From contig JADJQZ010000001.1 of NCBI GenBank assembly GCA_016712465.1, positions 496,001 through 560,000 of the forward strand: a DNA stretch of 64,000 nucleotides, given 5' to 3'. The DNA comes from Candidatus Obscuribacter sp. (lineage in GTDB: Bacteria; Cyanobacteriota; Vampirovibrionia; Obscuribacterales; Obscuribacteraceae). The first letter of the stretch is position 1. Each line of letters starts with the position of its first letter. This document shows, one piece after another, positions 1 through 9,121 of this stretch. The translations under genes and the position numbers were made by a program. The notes beneath the pieces were generated by a model that was not told the origin of the DNA, made no database searches, and saw only the letters and a program-made list of their open reading frames with translations.

Positions 1-409
1 CATGCAGAAAAGAAAGGCTGTCATCGAGAGGCAGGACGGCATAGGCCGGAACGACTGCCTGTTCGGCAAAGCCGCCATCGGCATCAAGACCGACGAAGCC
101 GGAGTTGGTGCAACTGAGATCGTGTTTGCAGCGGTGACACTGGCGGCAGCGCAGCACCGGGTCTATGGTGACGCGCATGCCGGGCTTGATGCCTTCCACC
201 GATGGGCCAACGGCCTCTACCACGCCGGCCAGCTCATGACCTAAGACCAGGGGGTCTTTCACCTTCAGTTTGCCTGTGGCGGCGTAGATATCGGTGCGAC
301 AGAGTCCGGCCAGGGCTACCTGTAAGAGAACGTCATCTTCTCTTGTTATTTTCGGAGCAGCGGTATTGACCACCTGCACGGAATTTCGGTTTTTAACCAG
401 TGCCTTCAT
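1..409 (-). CDS. Zinc-dependent alcohol dehydrogenase (MDR family), N-terminal part
   Basis: The first 136 codons of a medium-chain zinc alcohol dehydrogenase, which would oxidise an alcohol or polyol with NAD(P). The gene begins at an ATG at 407-409 and leaves the window at its left edge, so the Rossmann domain is not seen. Visible signatures are the catalytic zinc Cys37 with Asp40 (GLCRTD), the GHE motif with His58 and Glu59, and a structural zinc lobe with Cys88, Cys91, Cys94 and Cys100. The last spacing is five residues, where seven is more usual. It starts 13 bp after the stop of the phosphatase gene on the same strand, so the two are probably co-transcribed. The substrate cannot be told from this part. 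Confidence 0.88.
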   Translation of the reverse strand, partial: MKALVKNRNSVQVVNTAAPKITREDDVLLQVALAGLCRTDIYAATGKLKVKDPLVLGHELAGVVEAVGPSVEGIKPGMRVTIDPVLRCRQCHRCKHDLSCTNSGFVGLDADGGFAEQAVVPAYAVLPLDDSLSFLH

Positions 410-422
410 GGAAGCCTTTAAT

Positions 423-956
423 TTACTTTTGCAGGAGGTCCCGGTGGTTTTTGCCTTCGTAGCTTCTGGCCGTTTCCGTCAGGTAAGTGAATTCCTGGTG
501 GAAGCCAAGGGCAAGCATCTCATTGAAGCTGGTCTTGAAATCGAAGCCGTCCACCACCATGCGGTAGATACCGACCATCATGCCGGTGCGGTCTTGACCG
601 TGCAGGCAATGCACGAAGACGGGCTGATTTTCAGGCTCCAGGACGATCTCCAGAAAACGAAGTACACTTTCGTGCCCGGGTCGGTGGAAGGGGTTGAGGG
701 GGATGCTCTCGTAACTCAAGCCGAGAATCTGCACCAGCTTTTCTTCTTCCAGAATTTGACCGGTCTCTTCCCTGAGATTGACCACGGTTTTCACGCCTTC
801 GCCCCGCAACCTGGTGAAGCCGTCCCTGGTGGGTTGGCCGCCCCGCAGCAGAGTCTCATTGATGACCTGGTAATTGGGCAGGTCGGAAAGCATCTTGGCC
901 AGCTCGGGAAAGAGGGCCAGGGTCTCTTTATTTTCTTCGTTAAAATCAAAAGACAA
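423..956 (-). CDS. Dual-specificity/tyrosine phosphatase-like protein
   Basis: A 177-residue cytoplasmic phosphatase of the cysteine-based DSP/PTP superfamily. The P-loop CX5R is at residues 117-123 in HCLHGQDRTG, with Cys117 as predicted nucleophile and Arg123 as phosphate binder. Upstream, GGQPT (39-43) and the VVNLREE segment near 58-64 are typical of the plant and fungal atypical (Siw14-like) and bacterial members. The natural substrate could be a phosphoprotein or an inositol pyrophosphate; the sequence does not decide. No signal peptide is present. It lies directly upstream of the alcohol dehydrogenase in an apparent two-gene unit. Two Ser/Thr kinases elsewhere in the window show that protein phosphorylation is used, but no direct link is visible. 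Confidence 0.85.
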   Translation of the reverse strand: MSFDFNEENKETLALFPELAKMLSDLPNYQVINETLLRGGQPTRDGFTRLRGEGVKTVVNLREETGQILEEEKLVQILGLSYESIPLNPFHRPGHESVLRFLEIVLEPENQPVFVHCLHGQDRTGMMVGIYRMVVDGFDFKTSFNEMLALGFHQEFTYLTETARSYEGKNHRDLLQK

Positions 957-1047
957 GTAAAGATGACCCCTTAAAGTTCACCGCTGGGCGCCGCACTGAA
1001 AGATAATAGTCTGCCAAAGCCGGATGGGCAACACTGAGGGGGGCGAT

Positions 1048-2655
1048 ATGACAACCAGTCAAGTCAAGGGCGACAAGGTCAGGTATGAGGAGAATGCTCT
1101 CAAAGACGCTATAGCAATCCTGGACTTCGGTTCTCAGTATTCTCAGCTGATTGCGCGCCGGGTGCGCGAGCACTCCGTCTATTCCGAACTTCTGCCTCAC
1201 AGCGTCACCGCCGCCGAGCTGAAGCGCATGAACCCGAGGGGAATCATACTTTCCGGCGGTCCCAACAGTTGCTATGAAGAACACGCCCCCAAGCTCGACC
1301 CGGAAATCTGGAAAATGGGTCTGCCGGTTCTGGGAGTTTGCTACGGTATGCAGCTCATGTCCCACGACCTGGGCGGCAAAGTGGAGCCGGCCAGTGTGCG
1401 TGAGTACGGCCGGGCCCTGCTCACCGTCGTGCATCATGGCAAACTCTTCGAGGGTCTTGACCCGGCCATCGAGAGCTGGATGAGTCACGGCGATAGTGTG
1501 GTGGACTTGCCGGAAGGCTTTGCTGTGGTGGGTTGCACCGCCGACACGCCGGTGGCGGCCATCGCCGATGAAGAGCGCAAGTATTACGGCGTGCAGTTCC
1601 ACCCTGAGGTGGTACACACCGTGGGCGGCAAACAAATTATCGCCAACTTCGCCCTCAATATTTGTGGATGTCCCCAGAACTGGACCATGAGCCGCTTTGT
1701 GGAAGAAGCGTGTAAGTCGGTCAAGGAGCGAGTGGGAGACCGCCGCGTCTTGCTGGCTCTTTCAGGCGGTGTGGATAGTTCCACCCTGGCCTTCCTCTTG
1801 CACAAGGCTATCGGCGATCAGCTCACTTGCATGTTCATCGACCAGGGCTTCATGCGTAAGAACGAAGCGCAGTGGCTGGTGGAAACATTCGAGCGAGATT
1901 TCCACATCCATGTGCATGCCATCGATGCTGCTGAGAGATTCATATCCAAGCTGGCCGGAGTGGAAGATCCCGAGCAGAAGCGTAAGACCATCGGGGCGGA
2001 ATTTATTCGTGTTTTTGAGAGCGAATCCAAACGGCTCGGACCTTTCGATTTTCTCGCCCAGGGTACCCTCTATCCAGACGTAGTGGAGTCAGCCGGCACC
2101 AAGGTTGATCCCAAAACCGGTAAGCCGGTGGCGGTCAAAATTAAGAGCCATCACAATGTGGGTGGACTGCCTGAGGATCTCAAATTCGAACTGGTAGAAC
2201 CCTTTGCCAAGCTCTTTAAAGACGAAGTGCGTTTGGTCGGTAAGGAATTGGGAGTGCCGGAAGGCATTGTGGAGAGACATCCATTCCCCGGTCCCGGTCT
2301 GGCCATCCGGGTGCTTGGTGAAGTGACCGAGCCCAGGCTCAAGACCCTGCGCGAAGCCGATTGGATTATTCGAGAAGAGATTAAAGCGGCCGGGCTCTAC
2401 CGGCAGATCTGGCAGGTCTTTGCTGTCTTGCTGCCTACCAAGTCGGTGGGCGTGATGGGCGATCAGCGCACGTATCAAAACCAAATTGTCTTGAGGGCCG
2501 TAACCTCTGAAGACGGTATGACCGCCGACTGGGCGCGCTTGCCCTATGACTTACTGGCTACGATTTCTTCGCGGGTGGTGAACGAAGTGCCGGATATCAA
2601 CCGGGTGGTCTATGACATTACATCCAAGCCGCCGGCCACTATTGAGTGGGAATAG
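1048..2655 (+). CDS. guaA: GMP synthase (glutamine-hydrolysing)
   Basis: Converts XMP to GMP with ATP and glutamine, the last step of guanine nucleotide synthesis. It is full length at 535 residues. The N-terminal class I amidotransferase domain has nucleophile Cys98 (GVCYG) and His185/Glu187 (FHPE). The ATP-pyrophosphatase P-loop SGGVDSS is at 239-245. The C-terminal dimerisation domain ends in the usual IEWE. The ATG at 1048 is chosen because a G-rich Shine-Dalgarno (GAGGGGGG) lies just before it; an in-frame ATG at 1024 lacks one. The next gene begins at or just past its stop codon, which suggests translational coupling. Confidence 0.98.
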   Translation: MTTSQVKGDKVRYEENALKDAIAILDFGSQYSQLIARRVREHSVYSELLPHSVTAAELKRMNPRGIILSGGPNSCYEEHAPKLDPEIWKMGLPVLGVCYGMQLMSHDLGGKVEPASVREYGRALLTVVHHGKLFEGLDPAIESWMSHGDSVVDLPEGFAVVGCTADTPVAAIADEERKYYGVQFHPEVVHTVGGKQIIANFALNICGCPQNWTMSRFVEEACKSVKERVGDRRVLLALSGGVDSSTLAFLLHKAIGDQLTCMFIDQGFMRKNEAQWLVETFERDFHIHVHAIDAAERFISKLAGVEDPEQKRKTIGAEFIRVFESESKRLGPFDFLAQGTLYPDVVESAGTKVDPKTGKPVAVKIKSHHNVGGLPEDLKFELVEPFAKLFKDEVRLVGKELGVPEGIVERHPFPGPGLAIRVLGEVTEPRLKTLREADWIIREEIKAAGLYRQIWQVFAVLLPTKSVGVMGDQRTYQNQIVLRAVTSEDGMTADWARLPYDLLATISSRVVNEVPDINRVVYDITSKPPATIEWE

Positions 2656-2663
2656 CTCCCGGC

Positions 2664-4517
2664 ATGGGCGCTGAAGACAATAAAGACAAGAATGAAGCGC
2701 CGTCCGAGGGAAAGGAAGGCGGCCATGACTGGATGGAGTTTGCGCGCTCGGAGGGCTTTGATTTTGCGCCGCCGCCCAGGGATCCAAACAAGCAGCAAGT
2801 AGTAATCTCCGGCTCCGAACTATTGGGGCATATTTGTTCGCGTGTCACCCTGGGGCTGATTCTCTTCATCGCCTTTCTGGCCGGAGCCTGGGTGGCCGGA
2901 ACGGCTTTGCACGACCCTGATACCTGCTGGCTCATGGCCATGGGCCGGCAGATTTTTCAGACCGGTGCCCTTCCCTCCACCGACCCCTTCTCTTATACTT
3001 TTGCGCCATTTTCCCAGGCTCTGAGCGGGCAGAAATTCGTGCCCTATCAGTGGCTCTCGGAGCTTATCTTTTACCTGGTGACGGTACCGGGCGGGCTTTT
3101 GCCTTTGCTTATGTTGACGGCAACTTGTATGGTCACCGCTTTTCTTTCGCTGCCTTTGAGCGTGGCCGTGAGGAGAGAAGCGCCCTTCTTGCTGGCTCTT
3201 ATTGCCGTGATTCTGGGCATGTTGAGTGCCAGCTTCCACACTCTGGTGAGACCGCAAGTGTTTTCCTTTGTGTTCCTTTCAGTCTTTTTGCAACTGGTGC
3301 ATTCGGTGAGAGCTTCCTCCCTGGCGGGCGAGAAAAAGCTCTTCCCCATGGTGCTGGTGGCCGCACCGCTAGTGGTGCTGTGGTCTAACATGCACACCGG
3401 TTTCACTACGGCCTTTAGCGTGCTTCTGGCTTGCTTGATCGGCACTACTCTCGCCCTTGTCTTCGGTAAGTCGCCGGTGCGCAGTCTGCTCGTTACTTTC
3501 GCCGTCAGTATGCTGGGCATGTTGCTTGCCAGTCTAGTCAACCCTTTCGGCGTCGGTCTCTGGCTCTATATTCCGTCTTTGTTCTTCTCTGCCACCAATA
3601 AATTCATTATTGAACTGGCTCCTCTCGATTTTGCCAAGCCTATTTACTATCCCTTCCTGTTACTGGTGGCTTTCTATGCGGTCAGTTTTGTGGTGGGCTT
3701 GCGCCTCTATCTGCGGCTTCGCAAGGAAGCTGCCTCGGTGGAGCTGACTGCCACAGCCGGGCTTTTGCTTTGCGAACTGATCATTTCTTTTTTGATCGGC
3801 ACCATCGGAACTTACAATGCCGTTAAGACCAGCCGCTTGATTCCCTTTGTGGCACTGATGCTGGTGGCTGAAATCGCTGCTTTGCTGGGGCTCGCTAATG
3901 TACTGAGAGGCGCCGGCAAACTGCCTGCTGCTGCTACTGCTGCTACCGCTGAAAGCGCCGAGCAAGACCAAAAGCAATTGACGCCTTTGCAATCTGAGAA
4001 TCATCACCGGGGCTTCTGGTGGAATTTCAACCACCACACCCTGGACTTATGGAAGACTGGTGGTTCGGGTGAACTGGCCATCGTTTGCTTTTGCGCCCTG
4101 GCCGGCGTGGCCCTCATTGCCGGGAGGGTGGTGAAGCCGGAGTTGCCTGCTTCCTCGGTGGCTTTTCAGGCGCCTTCCGAGCAAGCTATGTTGGTTTTGG
4201 AAAGAGAGCGCAGCAACTTACAGGGACGTCTCTTTAACGATCCTCAGATAGGCGATGTGCTTATCTGGCGCAGCCCCGGGCAGCCTAAGGTATTCATCGA
4301 TACACGCTTCGATATGTACGGCGACAAGCTTGTTCTGGATTACCGTTCCATAAATGAGTGCGAGAGCGGCTGGAAGGAAAAACTGGGGCAGTACGGCATC
4401 GACTGGGTGATGATCAAGCCGCAAGCGCCCCTTGCCCGGGCTCTCAAGCAGCTTTCCGATTGGACCGTAGTGTTTGAAGACCAGTCGGCGCTTATCATGC
4501 GCAAAGTCAAGTTTTAG
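2664..4517 (+). CDS. Polytopic membrane protein resembling GT-C glycosyltransferases
   Basis: About 617 residues with roughly ten hydrophobic segments and a soluble C-terminal domain of about 120 residues. After the first membrane segment comes a DPDTCWLMAMGRQI motif followed by a PSTDPFSYTF loop, a pattern seen in GT-C-like membrane proteins that carry a D-x-D/WH motif in the first periplasmic loop. The C-terminal part includes VFIDTRFDMYG, a phrase shared by this family in soil bacteria. A lipid-linked sugar transferase is plausible but unproven. The start is uncertain: an in-frame GTG at 2646 would overlap guaA by 10 bp, and neither start has a strong ribosome site. It follows guaA directly and probably shares its transcript. 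Confidence 0.7.
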   Translation: MGAEDNKDKNEAPSEGKEGGHDWMEFARSEGFDFAPPPRDPNKQQVVISGSELLGHICSRVTLGLILFIAFLAGAWVAGTALHDPDTCWLMAMGRQIFQTGALPSTDPFSYTFAPFSQALSGQKFVPYQWLSELIFYLVTVPGGLLPLLMLTATCMVTAFLSLPLSVAVRREAPFLLALIAVILGMLSASFHTLVRPQVFSFVFLSVFLQLVHSVRASSLAGEKKLFPMVLVAAPLVVLWSNMHTGFTTAFSVLLACLIGTTLALVFGKSPVRSLLVTFAVSMLGMLLASLVNPFGVGLWLYIPSLFFSATNKFIIELAPLDFAKPIYYPFLLLVAFYAVSFVVGLRLYLRLRKEAASVELTATAGLLLCELIISFLIGTIGTYNAVKTSRLIPFVALMLVAEIAALLGLANVLRGAGKLPAAATAATAESAEQDQKQLTPLQSENHHRGFWWNFNHHTLDLWKTGGSGELAIVCFCALAGVALIAGRVVKPELPASSVAFQAPSEQAMLVLERERSNLQGRLFNDPQIGDVLIWRSPGQPKVFIDTRFDMYGDKLVLDYRSINECESGWKEKLGQYGIDWVMIKPQAPLARALKQLSDWTVVFEDQSALIMRKVKF

Positions 4518-4530
4518 TTTTTCACAGACT

Positions 4531-5211
4531 TCAATGTAGATTGAAGGGGCTGTAGTTGGTGGTGCTTGGATTGTCGATTTGATCTACATGTTCCACCCGC
4601 TTCAGGTATTGAGCGAGGCGCATGCTGACAGGCAGAGCCACTATTTCATAGAGAACTTTTGCCACGTAGATGGTGAGAGCTGTCTCGACAAGATCTTTGA
4701 AGGCCATGGTGCCGTAAAAGGCAATGCCCAGGAAGACAATGGAATCTACGGCTTCACCGGCGATAGTGGAGAGGACAAAGCGGCTTGCCTGGGCTATTCC
4801 CGACTGTCCGCCCTGGGCGAACTTGAGGCGGGAGAGTATGACGCTATTGACGAATTCTCCCATGATATAAGCCATTAAACTGGCCAGTGTGATGCGAGGG
4901 GCGATACCGAGGATGGTATCGTAGGCGGTCTGGTTGTGCCAGAAGGGAGCGGCCGGCATAATGCCTACCAGCCAGTAGGCGAAAGCCGTCAAGATCTGGG
5001 CGGCAAAACCAAGCCAGATAATTTGGCGGGAACGTGAGTAGCCGTACACCTCGGTGAGAATGTCGTTGAATATATAGGTGACGGGGAAAAAGAGGGTGGC
5101 GCCTGAGATGTTGACCGGACCAAGGGCAATGAATTTGGATGCCACGGAGGGAACCAGTACGAGAATGGCCACATAGAGAGCGGTAATGGCGTTGAATAGC
5201 ACTGTGCACAT
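4531..5211 (-). CDS. yhhQ: Queuosine precursor transporter (YhhQ/VUT family)
   Basis: A 226-residue inner-membrane protein with about six hydrophobic helices. The family imports queuosine precursors (preQ0/preQ1) for tRNA modification. Conserved features near the N-terminus are the LVPSVASKFI segment, the GATLFFPVTYIFNDILTEVYG block around residues 38-58, and the following GYSRSR. Length and helix layout match the family. It is convergent with the preceding membrane protein gene (13 bp between stops) and divergent from the VOC gene. No preQ1 riboswitch is visible in the 100 bp upstream. Confidence 0.9.
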   Translation of the reverse strand: MCTVLFNAITALYVAILVLVPSVASKFIALGPVNISGATLFFPVTYIFNDILTEVYGYSRSRQIIWLGFAAQILTAFAYWLVGIMPAAPFWHNQTAYDTILGIAPRITLASLMAYIMGEFVNSVILSRLKFAQGGQSGIAQASRFVLSTIAGEAVDSIVFLGIAFYGTMAFKDLVETALTIYVAKVLYEIVALPVSMRLAQYLKRVEHVDQIDNPSTTNYSPFNLH

Positions 5212-5311
5212 GCCTGGCAGGGAGCGAGAGAAACTCTAGCATCTTGACTGAGCTATATGGGCGGCGGGCTTCTGGCGCTTCTGTGGTTTTCAGCCTGTGG
5301 GAGTGTTATAA

Positions 5312-5728
5312 ATGAGAACCTTTCAGACCTCTGGAGTGACGGCCGTGAGAACCCATATGATTTTTTATGTGCATGATCAGGAGCGCAGCAAAGAGTTTTA
5401 CGAAAGGGTGCTGGGTATGGCGCCGTCACTGCATGTGGAAGGTATGACCGAATTTATGCTGGCCGGAGACTGCGTGCTTGGCCTGATGCCGGTGGCTGGT
5501 ATTAAACGCTTGCTGGGGGAGACCCTGCCGGACCCCTCAAAGGCTGACGGAATACCAAGGGCGGAACTTTATCTTGTGGTTGAAGAGGCCCGGCTGTATC
5601 ATGCCGCCGCTCTGGCCAATGGGGCGAGAGAACTTAGCCCCCTGGCGGAGCGCAACTGGGGGGAGTCGGTTGCCTACAGTTTAGATCCGGATGGGCATGT
5701 GCTGGCCTTTGCCCAGGCGAAAGCCTAA
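5312..5728 (+). CDS. VOC (glyoxalase/bleomycin-resistance) family protein
   Basis: A 138-residue single-unit VOC protein. The N-terminal strand THMIFYVHDQERSKEFYERV carries the paired beta-alpha signature, and the C-terminal ends with SLDPDGHVLAFAQ, the usual second metal-site strand. The family covers lyases, dioxygenases and resistance proteins; nothing here fixes the substrate. An ATG at 5312 with GGGAG about nine bases upstream is the best start, and a second ATG lies at 5357. The gene stands alone between the divergent transporter gene and a convergent secreted-protein gene. Confidence 0.82.
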   Translation: MRTFQTSGVTAVRTHMIFYVHDQERSKEFYERVLGMAPSLHVEGMTEFMLAGDCVLGLMPVAGIKRLLGETLPDPSKADGIPRAELYLVVEEARLYHAAALANGARELSPLAERNWGESVAYSLDPDGHVLAFAQAKA

Positions 5729-5758
5729 CTGGCTGCCCCGGCTGTAGACTGAAGCTTA

Positions 5759-6286
5759 CTACTTAGCTCCCAGGGTCCAATCCATAAATCTTCCTGTTTT
5801 CAAAAGACTGCGGGCAATGGCTCCCACGGTCTCGTTCATCACTTCACAGCCGCTTCTGTAGGTGACTTTTTCCTGCGAGTCGGCCAGTTTCTGGAGGGCG
5901 GCGAGACCGGCCTTGTGATCTACGGCGTAGAGCAGACTGGCGCTATAGAGTTTTCCCGCCGGGCTGCCGTCGATTATCAGGTTGTCTATCTCGCCGCGAT
6001 AGCTGCCGGCAAGCGGAGCTATTGCCAGGAAGGCCTGGTATTCCTTCGATGGTGTAGCTGCTTCCCCGACGGTGGCGCTGCTGAATTGTTTTGCTGTTTT
6101 GAGCGTCTGCCAGGCTTGGGACAGGTTTGTCATTTGCGGTGCTCTCCCCGGGGTGGCCCCTTGCCTTACCTTTGAGGGGTTGTTCTTTGTGTTGTCGGTG
6201 TTCTCAGGCTTGCTTGCCGCCGTGGGGCCGGCCTGTAGCATGAGAATTGCGAACGTCAGGAAAAATAGTGTTCTCGAAGTTTTCAT
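5759..6286 (-). CDS. Secreted protein of unknown function
   Basis: A 175-residue protein with a signal peptide (hydrophobic stretch at residues 8-19, probable cleavage after TAAS near 25). A low-complexity Asn/Lys-rich linker is followed by a helical domain of about 120 residues from TNLSQAWQTLK onward. I do not recognise a family. It contains a single pair of cysteines only in the C-terminal third, if any functional disulfide exists. It begins 16 bp after the DUF2625 gene on the same strand, so it is probably its operon partner and acts in the envelope. Confidence 0.68.
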   Translation of the reverse strand: MKTSRTLFFLTFAILMLQAGPTAASKPENTDNTKNNPSKVRQGATPGRAPQMTNLSQAWQTLKTAKQFSSATVGEAATPSKEYQAFLAIAPLAGSYRGEIDNLIIDGSPAGKLYSASLLYAVDHKAGLAALQKLADSQEKVTYRSGCEVMNETVGAIARSLLKTGRFMDWTLGAK

Positions 6287-6302
6287 TGCTTGCTCCTGCC
6301 AT

Positions 6303-7031
6303 TTACTGACCGGGATCGAACATGACCACCGCTCCGTCCTTGAGACCGCTTAGTTGCTGGTTCATATCCAGAAAGAGCCGGTATGACTCCAGCATTGGAA
6401 TTGGTTTGCGACTGCGGTTTTGAAAGAGTTTTGCTTCAGACTTGATGCCGTATTTAAGACAGAGGGGCGGCATCACCGACATGGCCTGATCACCGCCTAG
6501 GTCTTTGATGTCTTCCTGCCAGCCCGGCCAGCGGTGATTATTGTAATATTTATCCAGATCGGTCTGGAAGCAGAGCCCGTAAATGAAGTCGCTGTAGCCA
6601 AGCTCGGTGTTCTCCCAACTCATGGTATCCGGTGCCAGGAAGAAGACTTTGCCGTGGTCGCCCAGGTAGCCTGAGTCTAAGGCGAAGAGACCTCCCAGAA
6701 CGTCGTCGGCAATGAGCACGTAGGGCGCCTCCAACGGGTCCATGCCGGTGGCTTCCCTGGTCCAGTCAGGCAGGCTGCGCGGCAAGCGGGGGTGCCCGGA
6801 GCCCAGTATCCTCAGCCAGCCGTGATCGACCAGCAGTCCGCCGCTTTCGTAAACTATGGCACCCATGGGAGATCTGGTGGTTACTTGAATTTGCAAAAGG
6901 GCCTGCTGCCTGGCCTGATCATCGGCCGGCAAGACTTCCACATGGTTTTTAGCTTCGGCCATCCATTCTTGTACGAGAGCCCAGCCGGGTTCTTGCCGGT
7001 TAATCAGTTCTTCCAGACTTCTCAGCGCCAT
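6303..7031 (-). CDS. DUF2625 family protein
   Basis: A 242-residue soluble protein matching the DUF2625 family in length and in its features: an N-terminal helix MALRSLEELI, the block PMGAIVYESGGLLVDHGWLR around residues 75-95, the LPDWTR segment, and a glycine-rich GGLFALDSG strand. The function of the family is unknown. It has no signal peptide. The gene lies between a lactonase-like gene 48 bp upstream and the small secreted-protein gene 16 bp downstream, all on the minus strand. A SUKH-like or immunity-type role is sometimes suspected for such folds, but nothing in this neighbourhood supports it. Confidence 0.75.
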   Translation of the reverse strand: MALRSLEELINRQEPGWALVQEWMAEAKNHVEVLPADDQARQQALLQIQVTTRSPMGAIVYESGGLLVDHGWLRILGSGHPRLPRSLPDWTREATGMDPLEAPYVLIADDVLGGLFALDSGYLGDHGKVFFLAPDTMSWENTELGYSDFIYGLCFQTDLDKYYNNHRWPGWQEDIKDLGGDQAMSVMPPLCLKYGIKSEAKLFQNRSRKPIPMLESYRLFLDMNQQLSGLKDGAVVMFDPGQ

Positions 7032-7079
7032 CTTCTTCGATCCTTCAGTTGATTTCCTTTTGCACTTTACTCTTTTACT

Positions 7080-8033
7080 TCACAGCAAGCCGCGCACTCC
7101 CACATAGAGCGCGTAGAGTGATGTGCTTGCCGTCATGAAAAGCCGATTCATTTTCTCGCCGCCAAAACAAAGGTTGGCGCAGATTTCAGGCAGATGCACT
7201 TTGCCTATCAGGGTACCATCCGGGCTATAGCAGCGTACGCCGTTTTCCCCGGCATCGCCCCAGCCCATGGCGCACCAGAGATTGCCGTGGCAGTCGAATC
7301 TGATGCCGTCGGTGGTGCCGGGGGCAAAGTCGTCGGCAAAGATTCGTCCCGGTTTGAGCTTGCCGCTCTCGCAATTGACATCGTAGATCTTTATGCAGGC
7401 TCGCCCTTCATGGCCCATGGCACTGTCTACCACATAGAGCTTTGTTTCGTCGGGGCTGAGAGCAAGTCCGTTGGGTCTGACCAGATCGTCGGCAAAGACG
7501 GAAAGCTTGCCTGTGTCTCCATCAATTCGATAGAGGCAGCGGGGCAGTTCTTCCTCGGCCTGGAAGCCTTCGTAGTCATTGATGATGCCGTAGCCTGGAT
7601 CGGTGAACCAGACATGGCCCAGGCTATCTACAATTAAATCATTGGGAGCGTTGAGTGGTTTGCCTGCGAAGTTATCGGCCAGGACTGTGATTGTGCCATC
7701 ATATTCGGTGCGGGTGACGCGGCGGCTGCCGTGCTCGCAAGTATAGAGCCGGCCGGCTCTGTCTTTCGCATTGCCGTTGGCGTAGTTGGATGGTTGGCGA
7801 AAGATGCTCAAATGCCCGCCGGCAGAGTCTTCCGTATAGCGCAGGATGCGATTGTTGGGAATATCCGACCAGAGCAGGCAGCCCATGGCCGGAAAATATA
7901 CAGGACCTTCACTCCAGCGGCAGCCGGTGGCCAGTCGTTCTACGGAAGCATTGCCGATGCGGTATTTGTTGAAACGACTGTCTAAAACTTCAATAGCGGG
8001 ATCAGGGTAGGGAGCCGGCTGAAAGTAGTTCAT
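7080..8033 (-). CDS. SMP-30/gluconolactonase-like protein
   Basis: A 317-residue six-bladed beta-propeller of the SMP-30/gluconolactonase/LRE family. Typical signatures are CRWSEGPVY near residue 35 with the metal-binding Glu, LNAPNDLIVDSLGHVWFTDP in the middle with the metal-binding Asn, and RPNGLALSPDETKLYVVDS with the catalytic-type Asp. The family hydrolyses sugar lactones or related esters using a divalent metal. The ATG at 8033 is chosen because GAAGGAG lies seven bases before it; an in-frame codon at 8078 extends into the upstream gene. It lies 13 bp after the gene ending at 8047 and is probably co-transcribed with it. Confidence 0.9.
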   Translation of the reverse strand: MNYFQPAPYPDPAIEVLDSRFNKYRIGNASVERLATGCRWSEGPVYFPAMGCLLWSDIPNNRILRYTEDSAGGHLSIFRQPSNYANGNAKDRAGRLYTCEHGSRRVTRTEYDGTITVLADNFAGKPLNAPNDLIVDSLGHVWFTDPGYGIINDYEGFQAEEELPRCLYRIDGDTGKLSVFADDLVRPNGLALSPDETKLYVVDSAMGHEGRACIKIYDVNCESGKLKPGRIFADDFAPGTTDGIRFDCHGNLWCAMGWGDAGENGVRCYSPDGTLIGKVHLPEICANLCFGGEKMNRLFMTASTSLYALYVGVRGLL

Positions 8034-8046
8034 GATCTTGTCTCCT

Positions 8047-9072
8047 TCAAGAATTGGCACTGAGGCGCCATACTCCAAAGGGATTGGAGCGGATGTCCGA
8101 TTCTTTGAAGAAGGATGCCGGTTCGATGTTTACTCTCAGTTGAGGGCTGTCGGCACTCAAACTGAAGGTATTACCGGAGCGGAATTGCGAGAGCGGGCAT
8201 TCATCGAGGAGGTAGTAAGCCAAAACCTGGAAGAGTTCGCCGGCGGCCTGATCGAGCTTATCCTCTGGATATTCAAGACCCCTGAGAGTTTCTTTGTTAA
8301 TGACGAAGTCGGGCCTGCCGAGGCTGTGCATGCCCACTGAGAAATACTCGTTTTTGTACACAGCCGGCATCTGCACGAAGCCGAAGAGGAGGGAGACCAG
8401 GGGTGTTTCCTGAAAGCGTTCCAGGAGATCCTGCCAGGCCCCTCTGGAATGCGTTAAGTTGGAGCTTTCCACCGAGACGGTGAGGGCCCCGGCCGCCAGC
8501 AATTTGCCTATCAGGCGCAGATAGCAGGAAGCTACTTCCATGGCCTGGTCGCTGTTGAAAGGTTTGCTGCGCACCACGAAGTATTGCAGATGCCTGGCCA
8601 GGTCGCTCAGTTCCGACTTATCGGCTTTGGGCGGCAGAAGGCTCATTTGATCTATGAGATGGCGCGCCAGACCTTTGTCATGCTCTTTAGCTTCAAATTC
8701 CAGGCCCTCGTATTCACTGTCGTTTTTCGCATTTTCCAGAATTTCTCGGCAGGCTCTGGTGCCGGGGCCCGAGGTCGGTACGTAGAGAACCAGGGTGGGC
8801 CAATAAGACTCTGTGAATTCGATGCGGCGGCGGTTCCATTCGGCGGCAACGTTCTCGGCATCGATATCCGCCAGACCGCGCTCTCGTTCAAGCTTTTCTA
8901 CATGCTCTTTAGCCATTCTGATACAGACAGAGCGGTCTCTCACGTCAATGATTTCGGCTTCCGTCAGTTTTCTTTTGAGCGAGCCTTCTTCCAGGGCCAG
9001 CACCGAACCCAGCAAGGGCACAAAGTGCAAGGTCAGTTCTTCTTCTTCGACTTCACCTTCTGGTCCGGTCAT
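8047..9072 (-). CDS. Uncharacterised soluble protein (341 aa)
   Basis: No family is recognised with confidence. The protein is acidic and soluble, with no signal peptide or membrane segment. The N-terminal 110 residues are charged and helical. The middle carries a helical segment AMEVASCYLRLIGKLLAAG around residues 180-200, followed by strand-rich sequence and a FSVGMHSLGRPDF segment in the C-terminal third, an arrangement that recalls DUF4261-like proteins. The evidence for it being real is a long open frame with consistent codon use and a stop 13 bp before the lactonase-like gene. Confidence 0.7.
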   Translation of the reverse strand: MTGPEGEVEEEELTLHFVPLLGSVLALEEGSLKRKLTEAEIIDVRDRSVCIRMAKEHVEKLERERGLADIDAENVAAEWNRRRIEFTESYWPTLVLYVPTSGPGTRACREILENAKNDSEYEGLEFEAKEHDKGLARHLIDQMSLLPPKADKSELSDLARHLQYFVVRSKPFNSDQAMEVASCYLRLIGKLLAAGALTVSVESSNLTHSRGAWQDLLERFQETPLVSLLFGFVQMPAVYKNEYFSVGMHSLGRPDFVINKETLRGLEYPEDKLDQAAGELFQVLAYYLLDECPLSQFRSGNTFSLSADSPQLRVNIEPASFFKESDIRSNPFGVWRLSANS

Positions 9073-9121
9073 AGTGCTTGCTGCTTTTGCTTTCTCTTGT
9101 GGGATGGTCGGCTGCGTAGAT

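Noticed and set aside
5212..5311. Possible preQ1 riboswitch upstream of the queuosine transporter gene
   Set aside because: No stem-loop followed by the A-rich tail typical of preQ1-I is seen in the 100 bp spacer.
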